A stretch of 64,000 nt of DNA, from NCBI RefSeq assembly GCF_004382795.1, contig NZ_SMSG01000004.1:362382-426381 (forward strand), read 5' to 3'. Positions 1 to 8,497 of the stretch are shown piece by piece. Numbering within the stretch: position 1 is the first letter of the stretch; each line of letters starts with the position of its first letter. This DNA comes from Cumulibacter soli (lineage in GTDB: Bacteria; Actinomycetota; Actinomycetes; Mycobacteriales; Antricoccaceae). Both the position numbers and the translations under genes were made by a program. The notes under the pieces were generated by a model. The model did no database searches. It was not told the DNA's origin and was given only the letters and a program-made list of their open reading frames with translations.

Positions 1-1062
1 CGGCACAGTCGGCAACTGACCATCACCATCAGGCACACCAACCGTGCCCACCACCGGCAACGTCACCGCACCAGACGGCACACCACCATCCAACGGCACA
101 TCCACCGCAACACCAACCGGCACACCCTCAGGACCAATCCAATCCGACACCCAGACCCCACCAGGGCCCACCATCACATCAAAATCATCCTGAACACCCA
201 GCACATCCAACTCCTTACCAACCGTCACACCCTCAGGCACAACGCCAGCATGAACCGAACCCACACCAGGAACCGGAACACTCACCACACCTGACCCCGC
301 GGTATCTGGGGACTCTGGCGCATTCGGAGTGTCCGGCGCATCGGGGGTATCTGACGCGTCATCGCCCGGGATGTTCGGCATCTCAGGCACCTCAGGATCC
401 GACAGGCCCAAGGAGTCCGTCACGTCCGACAGGTCTGGAAGCTCAGGCACACCCGGCAATTGGCCAGGACCTTCGCCGTCGCCACCACCCGGGTTAGCAC
501 CATCGTCGCTCGGGGTGCCTGAATCGCCCTGGGAACCATCATCGGGCTGACCTGGGTTCGAGTCCCCCGGACTGTTCCCCGGGTTCGCCTGATCATTTCC
601 AGCATCAGGCGGGCCCGCGGGAGTTCCGCCGTCCGGGCTCTCGACGCTCGAGCCTTCATCATCGCCGCCCGGTTCACCCGGGCTTGCGCCCGTCGGATCT
701 CCGCCGTCTTCGGGACTACCGCCGACATCAACGGTCGCCGTATTGCCAGAGATGTCTACTGGCGCGTTCAACTCCACGTCCGGGAGTTTCACTTCCGGGA
801 GTTTCACGTCCGGAAGCTTTATGTCGGGCAGCTTCACTTCCGGCACCGCACCGCCGGTATCGCAACCGCAATCGGCGACGCCTGACGACCCGCTACCAGG
901 ACCTGAATTACCAGTTTCGGACGATTCTATTTCTGCTGAAATCGGGACGGGCGCTTCAGCTGAATCATTGCCGTCATCGGCGCTCGCCACCCCCATTCCC
1001 AGCAGCATAAAACCACCCACAAAGAACGCTCCCTGAGCGTATCTAATGAATCGCTTTTCCAT
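1..1062 (-). CDS. secreted low-complexity surface protein, C-terminus cut by window edge
   Basis: I translated this frame by hand; it is open from the ATG at 1062 to the first base, 354 codons with no stop. Residues 1-28 form a signal peptide (basic MEKRFIRY, hydrophobic core, cleavage after VASA). Next comes an acidic, Ser/Gly-rich stretch with one CGC cysteine pair, then tandem pentapeptides of the form (K/E)LP(D/E)(V/I), then a long Pro/Gly/Asp-rich region. The last visible 95 residues are Val/Gly-rich and look like a beta-structured repeat unit. No domain of known function is recognised, and a cell-wall or extracellular role is inferred from the signal peptide and composition. No convincing ribosome site precedes the ATG. 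It is followed in the same direction by another secreted protein gene, whose product also carries an N-terminal export signal. Wobble usage changes abruptly near position 300 (see findings). Confidence 0.75.
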   Translation of the reverse strand, partial: MEKRFIRYAQGAFFVGGFMLLGMGVASADDGNDSAEAPVPISAEIESSETGNSGPGSGSSGVADCGCDTGGAVPEVKLPDIKLPDVKLPEVKLPDVELNAPVDISGNTATVDVGGSPEDGGDPTGASPGEPGGDDEGSSVESPDGGTPAGPPDAGNDQANPGNSPGDSNPGQPDDGSQGDSGTPSDDGANPGGGDGEGPGQLPGVPELPDLSDVTDSLGLSDPEVPEMPNIPGDDASDTPDAPDTPNAPESPDTAGSGVVSVPVPGVGSVHAGVVPEGVTVGKELDVLGVQDDFDVMVGPGGVWVSDWIGPEGVPVGVAVDVPLDGGVPSGAVTLPVVGTVGVPDGDGQLPTVP

Positions 1063-1173
1063 TTCGAGTTTCTCGCATTCCAAAATTCAATCTACGAATA
1101 ACAGCCACAACGCATTCGTTGCAGGAGTGCAGACCAAACAGCTCACCCCTAAGGGATCGCGCTCTGCGAGAAA

Positions 1174-2727
1174 CTAGTCCGGGGTACTGCCCGGTTCAGC
1201 GGCCGGCGAAGACGCCGCGCCGTGGTTTCGCACGTCTACTCGTGTGGACGCTGCGGCGCCCGAATGCGCCGCAGCATCGAGGACTCCATTGAACTGATTG
1301 TCATGCCCGCTCGGCATCACGTGCGACCCGCTGGGGAACGCCAGCGAGGGCCAGCCGTCGTCACCGGGCTGAGCGGCCGACTCAAGCACGCTAGGTCCAT
1401 CGCTCAACCCGAGGGACGTTGTGCGCGTGTTCGGGTCGTCGACGGAATCAACGCTCACCTCAAGCGCTTCGACCGCTTCATGCTCGGCGGCCGTCTCCCG
1501 CACCGATGGCGTCACCGTGACCGACGCGGGCAGGTCGGCGAGGGCATCCGCAGGATCGCCGCCCTCGTCCGCAAGCGCCACTACCGAGGGGGACTCGGCG
1601 ATGTCGGCAACGTCGATCGCAACGGGCGGCGGAAAGACCGTCGAACCGACCACATCACTCAGCACCGGACCCAGACCACTCAGGTCAAGGACTGGGGACA
1701 CGGTCTGGTCCACGACATTCAGCACGTCGGCGGCCAACTGCGGCGTCACTGTGGTCACGGTGTCCACGACAACGCCTACCAGGTCGACAGTTCCCGCAAC
1801 GAGTGGCTCGATGACAGAACTTACCGCGGACACTGGATCGTCAAGGTCCAGGTTGGCGGCCGCGGCGACGACACTGGTCGTGACGTGACCTACCGACTGA
1901 ACAACGCCACCCGCAGCGGGGACCACCGCGTCAATCACCGTGGTTACAGGAGCCGTCAAATCGGCATCGAGTCCCGCCTTCGCGAGGACGTGGTCGACTG
2001 TCCCGGCGGCGTCGTCAACGTTCACGTCGTCAGCAGCGACGGCCGAGGCTACATCGCCCTCGGATTCCGGCTGCTGCGACCGCGCGTCGACGTCGTCGGC
2101 TTGTTCGCTCACTGCCGAAGCCTCAGGCTCCGCCGAGTCGACCGTTACTTCAGCGATATCCGCCGGATCCACCGTGTCCACCACGGTTTCGACGGTGCTC
2201 AACAACTCGTGCGACAGTTCACTCACCGCGACCGCTGAATCAGCAACCACGCCTTCGACCGACGAACCACCGTCGGTAGCTTGGGGATCGAGCGGTACAT
2301 CAGCATTCGCGTCTATCGATCCATCCGGGACGCCTGACACCGGCTCGGATTCAGTCGGCGGCTGCCCGTCGCCGGTCCCAGGAACCACCGTCGCGTTCTC
2401 GCCGATTTTCGCCAACTCGTCGGTGCTCGATGGCGCATTGTCGGCGCTCTGGCTCGAGTCCGCGGCTGGCTGGTCACCGTTTGGCTCTTGCAGCTCGTTG
2501 GTCGGCGTCGTCGCCAGCGTGAGGTCGGCCGCGTCCTCGACGACGTCCTGTAGGAGAGGCGTCGGTTCGGTTTCGATCGACTCAGCACTCGCTGTGCCCG
2601 AAGACAGAATCAACCAACCGAGCACCAACGAGAAGCCGAAGAAGAACCAGGTGAGCGCACGCCGAATCGCCGACCTAGAGGGTGTCTTCTCTAGGTCGCC
2701 GTTGGTCATCACCGCGGCTGCGTGCAC
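1174..2727 (-). CDS. secreted Val/Ala/Asp-rich repeat protein of unknown function
   Basis: 517 residues from a GTG at 2727. A GAGG ribosome site lies about 13 bases upstream of that GTG, whereas the in-frame ATG at 2709 has none. A cytoplasmic tail of about 20 residues precedes one strong hydrophobic segment (WFFFGFSLVLGWLIL) and an A-S-A cleavage site near residue 48. The mature part is acidic and low in complexity. Its middle (about residues 180-370) is built from irregular amphipathic units rich in Val, such as VVDTV, VIDAVV and VVDQTV, which resemble a long helical or beta-rich filament. There are no cysteines in the mature part and no recognised domain. It lies upstream of, and in the same direction as, the other secreted protein, so the two may be co-expressed. 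An extracellular structural role is a guess. Confidence 0.7.
   Translation of the reverse strand: MHAAAVMTNGDLEKTPSRSAIRRALTWFFFGFSLVLGWLILSSGTASAESIETEPTPLLQDVVEDAADLTLATTPTNELQEPNGDQPAADSSQSADNAPSSTDELAKIGENATVVPGTGDGQPPTESEPVSGVPDGSIDANADVPLDPQATDGGSSVEGVVADSAVAVSELSHELLSTVETVVDTVDPADIAEVTVDSAEPEASAVSEQADDVDARSQQPESEGDVASAVAADDVNVDDAAGTVDHVLAKAGLDADLTAPVTTVIDAVVPAAGGVVQSVGHVTTSVVAAAANLDLDDPVSAVSSVIEPLVAGTVDLVGVVVDTVTTVTPQLAADVLNVVDQTVSPVLDLSGLGPVLSDVVGSTVFPPPVAIDVADIAESPSVVALADEGGDPADALADLPASVTVTPSVRETAAEHEAVEALEVSVDSVDDPNTRTTSLGLSDGPSVLESAAQPGDDGWPSLAFPSGSHVMPSGHDNQFNGVLDAAAHSGAAASTRVDVRNHGAASSPAAEPGSTPD
2671..2698. promoter_or_regulatory. perfect 10-bp inverted repeat in early coding sequence
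   Basis: CGACCTAGAG and CTCTAGGTCG flank an 8-base loop. The hairpin lies at codons 10-19 of the secreted protein gene ending at 1174, close enough to its start codon to affect ribosome loading. It could also be chance or a DNA-binding site. Confidence 0.4.
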
Positions 2728-3000
2728 GGCGTCAACGCCACCTCATGGTGCGTAAGGTATTCCGTTAACCGACGACGAAACAACCCCTAATAGGAAATAA
2801 ATCTAGAACAATTAGTTTGTTATGGGTTGAACATTTCCGCGCCTCAGGTCAATTGTTCGGACGACCTATTCAGGTGCTTTCACGAACGCGTCACCACGAA
2901 ACCCCCGGACCCACTCCTCGTAAGGAGGCGGCTCCCGAAACCGATCCATCGATGACGAAACAGCCAGATCGCAGCTATATGCGCCATCCAGAGATCTGCT
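2728..3000. other. AT-rich intergenic region
   Basis: No gene is supported here. The 70 bases next to 2728 are markedly AT-rich compared with the surroundings and probably hold the promoter of the minus-strand secreted protein gene, but I cannot assign clear -10 and -35 boxes. A small CTCCT/AGGAG inverted repeat lies near 2921-2934. A 77-codon open frame at 2817-3050 has no ribosome site or recognisable protein. Confidence 0.4.
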
Positions 3001-3204
3001 GCTCAGTTGAATCGCTGGAGGTACTCGACTGTTCGTCGTTCGGCCGCTAGCGGCGACCCAGCAAACCCCGCACTGCGGAGGTTCTGCGCCATTCGCTTCT
3101 CGTTCACCTCCGCGCCGCTCTCGCGCAACTGACAGTTCGTGCGGAGCACCTCCCCCGCGAGATGAACGACTTCGCACTTCGCGCCATCCCGATTGCCATC
3201 GTCC
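3001..3204 (-). pseudogene. 3'-end fragment of a pcaB-like gene (left island repeat)
   Basis: This stretch matches 18459-18662, the 3' end of the intact pcaB-like gene, at a constant offset of 15,458 bases. The first 76 bases (3001-3076) are identical, including the stop codon and the codons for the terminal EYLQRFN. The remaining 128 bases are clearly diverged and carry small insertions and deletions (+1, +2, then about -2 relative to the intact copy). These split the homologous peptide between frames: ENEK-like sequence with MAQNLRSAGF in one frame, and SAGRWQSGWR in another. No start codon or N-terminal part is present, so this is a dead remnant. It marks one end of the amidase/transporter island. 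Confidence 0.8.
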
Positions 3205-3276
3205 CGCCGACCTTGGTCGATCCCTGGAACGCACGGATATGACGGCGATGCTCGGACCAGAGTCAATCGGGCGCAA

Positions 3277-3296
3277 CGTAAACAGTTTGTTTCGCG
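3277..3296. promoter_or_regulatory. candidate GntR operator
   Basis: CGTAAAC and GTTTCGCG face each other as an imperfect palindrome around AGTTT. The 9-mer TGTTTCGCG within it recurs at 14560 and 14593, in the other regulatory gap of the island. Its place just upstream of the gntR -10 box fits autoregulation. This is inferred from pattern only. Confidence 0.35.
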
Positions 3297-3320
3297 GCGA
3301 TCACGCTGCCGGTTCGGACC

Positions 3321-3326
3321 TATAAT
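3321..3326 (+). promoter_or_regulatory. -10 box of the gntR promoter
   Basis: A consensus TATAAT lies 35 bases upstream of the gntR start codon in otherwise GC-rich DNA. No good -35 hexamer is seen at the usual spacing. Confidence 0.5.
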
Positions 3327-3360
3327 TGGGATCGCAAAAGCGAGAATCCAGGAGGTGCAG

Positions 3361-4179
3361 ATGAACGCCGTTCCGCCTGCCCGATTCCTACCGATCGGAG
3401 CCGCCAGCTCGACGCGGCGAGGCGCGATAAGCAGACGCACTCACGGGCATGCCGTCCGGTGGGTCCACGACCTTCTTCGGCACGAGTTGAGGTCGAGCGC
3501 GTTTCCAGATCAAGCATTGCCCAGCGAGTACACGCTCATCAAGACGTATGACGTCAGCCGTGGCACAGTGCGGCGAGTCATGGAAATGTTGGCTGAAGAA
3601 GGTCTCATTGAGCGGCTCCGCGGCACCGGGACGTTCAGTCTGAGCCCCACCATCGTCCGTCATGGACTGGACATCTCTCAGGATTTTGCGCAGGAGGTCA
3701 ATGAGACCGGAACCCGCGCCACGATCTTCCGCACCCATGTCGAGCGTCACCGTGCGACCGATTTCATCGCCGCGAAACTCGACATCGACGCGGAGGACGA
3801 CATCGTCATCGTCGAGACTACGACCTACCTCGACGGGTTTCCGTTCAGTCGGCGTACGGCGTTCATGCCGTGCGTGATCTTTGCGGATCAGAGTCCGGAG
3901 TCGATCGACTTCAACCGCTCACCGTACGAGATCCTGGGTGAGTTGACGGGCCAGTGCGTCGGTGTGACCCGGATCAGCATCAGCGCCGCCGTCGCGGATG
4001 AGTCAACGGCCGCGATACTCGGCATTCCGGTCGGCGCACCGACGCTGGACACGAACCGGGTTATCTTCGATTCGCGCGACAGGCCGATCGAATACAGCCT
4101 GTCGCGGGCGCGTTCGGATCGGGTGTCCTTCGAAGTCACGATGGAATCGCGAACCGCGAAGGACACCGAGCCTCACTGA
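3361..4179 (+). CDS. GntR-family (HutC subfamily) transcriptional regulator
   Basis: 272 residues. The ATG at 3361 is preceded by AGGAGGTG at ideal spacing, so the longer upstream reading is rejected. Residues about 30-95 form a winged helix-turn-helix with the typical LPSEYTLIKTYDVSRGTVRRVMxxL pattern and the RGTGTF wing. Residues about 110-265 form a UTRA effector-binding domain. HutC-type members usually repress neighbouring transport or catabolic genes until a small ligand binds. It is the only regulator in the island, so it probably controls the amidase and Dpp operons. Its 3' end overlaps the convergent MFS gene by 7 bases. The ligand is unknown but is likely an amide or its product. 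Confidence 0.88.
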   Translation: MNAVPPARFLPIGAASSTRRGAISRRTHGHAVRWVHDLLRHELRSSAFPDQALPSEYTLIKTYDVSRGTVRRVMEMLAEEGLIERLRGTGTFSLSPTIVRHGLDISQDFAQEVNETGTRATIFRTHVERHRATDFIAAKLDIDAEDDIVIVETTTYLDGFPFSRRTAFMPCVIFADQSPESIDFNRSPYEILGELTGQCVGVTRISISAAVADESTAAILGIPVGAPTLDTNRVIFDSRDRPIEYSLSRARSDRVSFEVTMESRTAKDTEPH

Positions 4180-5432
4180 GAACGCTGTGTTCCTGCGCTC
4201 GTACCGCGGCGCCGATGGGTCTCGCCGACCCCGAGTGCGGAGATCGCGACCACCGCGAAAACAACCATGCACGCTGCGATGCCGAATGCCGTTCCAGGTC
4301 CCGCCAATAGCGCGCCGAGTACGACGGGCATCAGCGAGAACCCGATATCGCGCGATAACCGCATGCCTGCCACCCCGACCTCGGGCCGATCGGCCAGGTC
4401 TACGACCGTCGTCGGCAGTACTCCCATGAAGATGCCGCCCGCGATCCCGAACGGAACCGTCGTCGCAAGAAACACCCACTGCTGTGCGCTCAGGTATGCG
4501 ATCAACAGTCCGAGCGCGCCGAGGCCACCTGCGATGGCGCCGCCGATGACGATGGGCCGCCTACCGATCCGGTCCGACGATGAACCGGCGATGCGGGCGA
4601 CCACGGCCTCGATCAAGAACGTCGCGAAGATGAACAGACCGACGGCGAACGTCGCCATTCCCATCATGGTGGCGGCGAGCAGTGGCACGACCGTCAGGAC
4701 GACCGCCCCGCGCATCCCCTGCCCAATCGCCGCCGTGCCGAGCGCGACCAGTGAGCGAGGTCGCGTCAGGCCGGGAAGATGCGGCGCGCTGATCCGTGGT
4801 CGGACCCCGCTGGGCATCGCCGGGAGCAATAGCGCGCCAGCCGCGCACGCCACGGCGATCACCGCACAGATCAGGAAAGCGATCCGCAGCCCAAGGATCC
4901 CCGGCCAGATGGCGACCACACCCCCGCCGAGCACCGGGGCCACCATCGCACCGACGATCTGGGCCGCCTGGAAGTCTCCCAGCGACTTCCCGAATCCGCC
5001 GTCCTGGCTCAACCGCAGCGCTATCTCCGGTCCCGCTGCCGCGTACAGACATAAACCCACACCCTGCAACAGGCGAGCGCCCTCCATCGTCGCGAACGTG
5101 GGCGCGAAGGTGGTGGCGATCGAACCGACCGCCCACAGCGCCATGCCGATCACGATGCAACGGCGCGGCTCAAGGTATGGCAGGGCGCGGGTCCCAAAGA
5201 TATCCCCGATCAGCACAACCATGGTGAGCGAGGCGACCGAAACACCTGCGGCGAACTCACTGGCCCCCAGCTCGATCGCCAGGGGCGCGGTGAGTGCCGC
5301 AGTGAACCCGGTGGCCAGGCCGCATGCCGCGGTCAACGCGAGAAATACCAGTCGGACGCGAACGCCGTTCGGGATCGGGTGCCGGATGATCGTCGAAGCC
5401 GGTTGGGCTGCGAACTCTCCGGCCGCCGTCAT
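4173..5432 (-). CDS. MFS transporter (about 12 membrane segments)
   Basis: 419 residues with regularly spaced hydrophobic segments. The MFS signature between segments 2 and 3 reads GDIFGTRALPYLEPRR, and a second conserved loop reads SDRIGRRP near residue 285. It is the last gene of the minus-strand island operon: its ATG overlaps the amidase stop as TGATG, which implies translational coupling. The substrate is unknown. The position suggests uptake of a simple amide or acid, or export of a product of the amidases. Confidence 0.85.
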   Translation of the reverse strand: MTAAGEFAAQPASTIIRHPIPNGVRVRLVFLALTAACGLATGFTAALTAPLAIELGASEFAAGVSVASLTMVVLIGDIFGTRALPYLEPRRCIVIGMALWAVGSIATTFAPTFATMEGARLLQGVGLCLYAAAGPEIALRLSQDGGFGKSLGDFQAAQIVGAMVAPVLGGGVVAIWPGILGLRIAFLICAVIAVACAAGALLLPAMPSGVRPRISAPHLPGLTRPRSLVALGTAAIGQGMRGAVVLTVVPLLAATMMGMATFAVGLFIFATFLIEAVVARIAGSSSDRIGRRPIVIGGAIAGGLGALGLLIAYLSAQQWVFLATTVPFGIAGGIFMGVLPTTVVDLADRPEVGVAGMRLSRDIGFSLMPVVLGALLAGPGTAFGIAACMVVFAVVAISALGVGETHRRRGTSAGTQRSQ

Positions 5433-6826
5433 CAGGCAGCAGGGCGGGCGAGGTGCCAGGCAGTGCCGCGCTGGTAGGTGTCGCCGGCACGAAGTACGGT
5501 GGCCTCATCGAATGGTCGCCCGACAATCTGCAATGACAGCGGCAGATCCTTGGAGTCGAAGCCCATCGGCACCGACAGCGCCGGATTGCCCAATGCGTTC
5601 CAGTAACCGGTGTGGGTCGTGGAGAACTGCCAACCACCGTCGAGTAGATCCGCCAGCGCCGGAGCGGACGAGCTCGTGGTCGGGGTCAGGATCAGGTCAT
5701 AGTTCGACCACAGCTCATCAGCTGCGAGCTTCCGGGCGTGACGCCGTACCCGCTGGGCCTGTACGTAATCCGCGCCGGTGAAGAACGCGCCCGAAGCGAC
5801 CCCGGTCCGGGTCGAGTTGAAATAGTCGCCCCAACGCGATTGCAGATCGGGAAGGTGGTAACTCAGGGCCTCGCAGCGAGACGTGATGCGGCACGCTGCC
5901 GCGACCTCGGCGTACAGCGGCAACCTGGTTTCCTCGACCCTCGCGCCCGCGGCCTGGAAGAGCGCGACTGCAGCGGCCAGCGCCTCGTCGACCGCCGATT
6001 CGCGGTCGGGGTTGGTCGCCAGCAGTGGGTCGATGCCGATCCTGAGTCCGCCGACGTCACCGCTCAGTGCGTCGAGATAGTCGACGACGGGTACGTCCTG
6101 CGTCGTGGGATCGGATTGGTTGGCCCCGGCGAGAGCGTTGAGCATCAGCGCGCAGTCGGCCGCAGAGGCGGCCATCGGCCCGATGTGATCGAGCGAGTAA
6201 CCCAGCGGGACGCAACCGGACTTCGGTACCCGGCCGAAGGTGGCCTTGAGTCCGGAGATACCGCAGTACGCCGCAGGTAGCCGGATCGAGCCGCCGGTGT
6301 CGGTGCCCAGTCCGCCGAGCATGGCACCGGCGACGACGCCGTTGCCGGTGCCCGAGGACGAGCCGCCGGTCCAGTGCTCCGAGTTCCACGGGTTGCGCGG
6401 CACGGGGAAAGGTTTGGACGGGTCGGGGATTCCGGTGGCGAACTCCATCGTGGTGGTCTTCCCGGTGATCAGCGCGCCGTGATCGCGTAGTCGACGGACG
6501 ACCTCGGCGTCCCCCTGCCGCTCCCCCCATCCACGATCGAGGACCAACGACTGGGCCGTTGTCTCGCCTTCGCTGGTGGAGATGATGTCCTTGATGCCCA
6601 GCGGTAGACCGAGCATCGGCGGTGTCTGGCCGCCGGCCGCGAACTGGGCGTCCGCCTTGGCTGCGGTTTCGAGGAGTTGGGCATCGAAGCGCCGCATGTA
6701 GATGCCGAGGTCCTCGTCCTTCGCGGTGGCCGCTGCGATCGCTGCCTCGGCGAGTTCGGTCGCGCTCACCGCTCCGTCTTTGAGGGCAGCCGCCGCGGTG
6801 GTCATCGTGTAGATCTCATTGGTCAT
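5432..6826 (-). CDS. amidase-signature serine hydrolase, AtzE/GatA-like (copy 1)
   Basis: 464 residues, the usual size for the amidase signature family. The Ser-cisSer-Lys triad is intact: Lys79 in PLGIKD, cis-Ser156 in GGSSSGT and nucleophile Ser180 in DTGGSIR. The gaps of 77 and 24 residues match family enzymes such as FAAH. Family members cleave C-N amide bonds. The gene follows a small AtzG-like gene by 24 bases, the order known for atzG-atzE in cyanuric-acid degraders. The exact substrate cannot be read from the sequence. Two paralogues lie in the same island (7036-8463 and 15204-16628), which suggests different related amides. GatA is unlikely because no gatB accompanies it. Confidence 0.9.
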   Translation of the reverse strand: MTNEIYTMTTAAAALKDGAVSATELAEAAIAAATAKDEDLGIYMRRFDAQLLETAAKADAQFAAGGQTPPMLGLPLGIKDIISTSEGETTAQSLVLDRGWGERQGDAEVVRRLRDHGALITGKTTTMEFATGIPDPSKPFPVPRNPWNSEHWTGGSSSGTGNGVVAGAMLGGLGTDTGGSIRLPAAYCGISGLKATFGRVPKSGCVPLGYSLDHIGPMAASAADCALMLNALAGANQSDPTTQDVPVVDYLDALSGDVGGLRIGIDPLLATNPDRESAVDEALAAAVALFQAAGARVEETRLPLYAEVAAACRITSRCEALSYHLPDLQSRWGDYFNSTRTGVASGAFFTGADYVQAQRVRRHARKLAADELWSNYDLILTPTTSSSAPALADLLDGGWQFSTTHTGYWNALGNPALSVPMGFDSKDLPLSLQIVGRPFDEATVLRAGDTYQRGTAWHLARPAA

Positions 6827-6850
6827 CGAATTCCTGCTTTCGGATGAGTC

Positions 6851-7039
6851 TCAGCGCACGGCGTTCGCTACGAGTAGTGGTTCCTCGTAGCGGGCGCCGT
6901 CGACCGAGTGGATGAGTGCTTTCATGTCGAGTGCCTGCCGATAGGCGACGGTGATCAGTGGCAGATCCTCCGTCGGCGGCGTGAGTCCGTGCTGGGCAAG
7001 AATCGCGAGCATCTCGGCGGTGTCTGTTGTCTCGTTCAT
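6851..7039 (-). CDS. small AtzG-like (DUF4089-type) amidase partner (copy 1)
   Basis: 62 residues beginning MNETTDTAEM. The ATG overlaps the stop of the upstream amidase as ATGA. The protein has a short N-terminal helix, a central helical region and the C-terminal motif (V/A)RYEEP, followed by a short tail. Two other small proteins in this island share the layout and each precedes an amidase. AtzG-like proteins are GatC-related subunits that wrap around AtzE-type amidases, complete their fold and are needed for activity. Assignment rests on size, pattern and position, because similarity in such short proteins is weak. It would be cytoplasmic, in complex with the amidase encoded next downstream (5432-6826). 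Confidence 0.65.
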   Translation of the reverse strand: MNETTDTAEMLAILAQHGLTPPTEDLPLITVAYRQALDMKALIHSVDGARYEEPLLVANAVR

Positions 7040-8463
7040 GCGGCGACCTCGGTCGCAAGGACACCGTCGAGGGACGGCGCGGTGAGGTGGTGATCGGTCA
7101 CTCGCTGCAACGCGTCGGCGACCCTGAGCACGGTCGCCTCGGCGAACGGCTTGCCGATGATCTGCATCGACAGCGGGAGCCCGGATGAGCTGAAGCCGGT
7201 GGGGATGCACAGTGCCGGGAGACCGGTCAGGTTCCACTGGCCGGTGAACGCCAGCGAGTTCAGTCGCTGTGACGGGGTGATCTCGTCGGGACGCTGCGCC
7301 GGCGTACCGGCCGACGGGGTGATCAGGACGTCGTACTGCTCGAATGCCCGAGCGACGATCTTGGACCAATCGCGCCGGAACCGGTTGGCCTGAGAGAGAT
7401 CGGTGGCCGACCAGATCGCGCCGCGGACCAGGTTCGCGCGGGTCCACTTCCCGTAGTCGGACCACTTGGTCTGTAGGTTCTTGCGGTGGTAACTCTGCGC
7501 CTCGGCCATCAGGATCATGCTGTTGGCGTCCTTGGCGAGCTCGGCGTACGGCAGCACGAAGTCCTCGGAGACGGCCCCCAAACCGACGAGTTTCTGAACG
7601 GCGGCGAGCACACTGTCGCGCATCTCCGGGTCGAGCAGCGGGTGGTCAAAGAAGTATTCGATCGGTAGGCCGATCTTGATATCGGACACGTCCCCGCTCA
7701 GGGCACCCACGTAGTCCTCGACCGGTGCCTTGGACACGTTCGGGTCCTTCGGCTCCCAGCCGGCCATCGTGCCGAGCAGGATCGCGCAGTCGTACGCGCT
7801 TCGTGCCATCGGGCCGATCGAATCCAACGAGTAGCCCAATGGCACGACTCCGCTCTTCGGGACCCTGCCGTAGGTGACCTTGAGCCCGGAGTGGCCATTC
7901 ACCGTCGCGGGTCCGCGAACCGAACCTCCGGTGTCGGTGCCCAGCGCACCGAGCGCGAGGCCGGCGGCCACCGCGATGCCGGAGCCGGAGGACGATCCGG
8001 CGGGAGTGCGGGTGGTGTCCCACGGGTTGTGCGGGATCAGGAACCGCTTGGACTCGTCCGGGTTGCCGATCGCGAACTCCGAGGTGGTCGATTTTCCGAC
8101 GAAGACGGCCCCGGACTCTCGTAACCGAGCGACCACCGGCGCGTCGCCCTGAGCCGGACCCCATGCCGGGTCCAGCACTTCGCTGTTCGCCGTCGTGGGT
8201 GCGCCGATCATCGCGATAATGTCTTTGACAGCCAGCGGGATGCCTTGCAGGAGGCCCTTGTCGGTTCCAGCCTTGAAGTCGGCGTCGGCGGCGGCAGCCT
8301 GCTCGAGGGCTAGTTCCTCGGTGATTTCGACATACGCGCCAAGCGCTTCGTTATATGCCTTGGCCTTGCTGACAATTTCGGTCGTGAGGTCGGTCGCGGT
8401 CAGGGTACCGGCACGCAGCTGCTCGGCCGCGTCCTTGATCGTCAGGTTGTTCGCGATCGTCAT
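7036..8463 (-). CDS. amidase-signature serine hydrolase, AtzE/GatA-like (copy 2)
   Basis: 475 residues from the ATG at 8463, which has AAAGGA upstream. A longer frame to 8529 would run through the intergenic gap and lacks family sequence. The triad is Lys80 (PLAVKD), cis-Ser157 (AGSSSGS) and Ser181 (DTGGSVR). Overall sequence resembles copies 1 and 3, with the conserved GRVPKSG and PLGYSLD blocks after the triad. It follows its own AtzG-like gene by 34 bases and is translationally coupled to the next AtzG-like gene by an ATGA overlap. The C-terminal part differs most from copy 1, so the acyl-side pocket may differ. Substrate unknown. Confidence 0.9.
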   Translation of the reverse strand: MTIANNLTIKDAAEQLRAGTLTATDLTTEIVSKAKAYNEALGAYVEITEELALEQAAAADADFKAGTDKGLLQGIPLAVKDIIAMIGAPTTANSEVLDPAWGPAQGDAPVVARLRESGAVFVGKSTTSEFAIGNPDESKRFLIPHNPWDTTRTPAGSSSGSGIAVAAGLALGALGTDTGGSVRGPATVNGHSGLKVTYGRVPKSGVVPLGYSLDSIGPMARSAYDCAILLGTMAGWEPKDPNVSKAPVEDYVGALSGDVSDIKIGLPIEYFFDHPLLDPEMRDSVLAAVQKLVGLGAVSEDFVLPYAELAKDANSMILMAEAQSYHRKNLQTKWSDYGKWTRANLVRGAIWSATDLSQANRFRRDWSKIVARAFEQYDVLITPSAGTPAQRPDEITPSQRLNSLAFTGQWNLTGLPALCIPTGFSSSGLPLSMQIIGKPFAEATVLRVADALQRVTDHHLTAPSLDGVLATEVAA

Positions 8464-8497
8464 GAGGGTGGTCCTTTCGTGCAGGGTGGCTGACAGG

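Noticed and set aside
1222-2755. Long plus-strand frames opposite the secreted protein gene
   Set aside because: They are Arg- or Ser-rich shadows; the minus frame has a signal peptide and a ribosome site.
2817-3050. 77-codon plus-strand frame left of the pcaB fragment
   Set aside because: No ribosome site, no recognisable protein, and it runs into the pseudogene on the other strand.
4267-5781. 504-codon plus-strand open frame
   Set aside because: It is antisense to the MFS and amidase copy 1 genes, has no family features, and is Pro/Ser/Arg-rich as expected for the shadow of GC-rich codons.
6816-7064. 82-codon minus-strand frame overlapping the first AtzG-like gene
   Set aside because: The neighbouring frame 6851-7039 has the AtzG-like pattern and the ATGA coupling; this one is its shadow.
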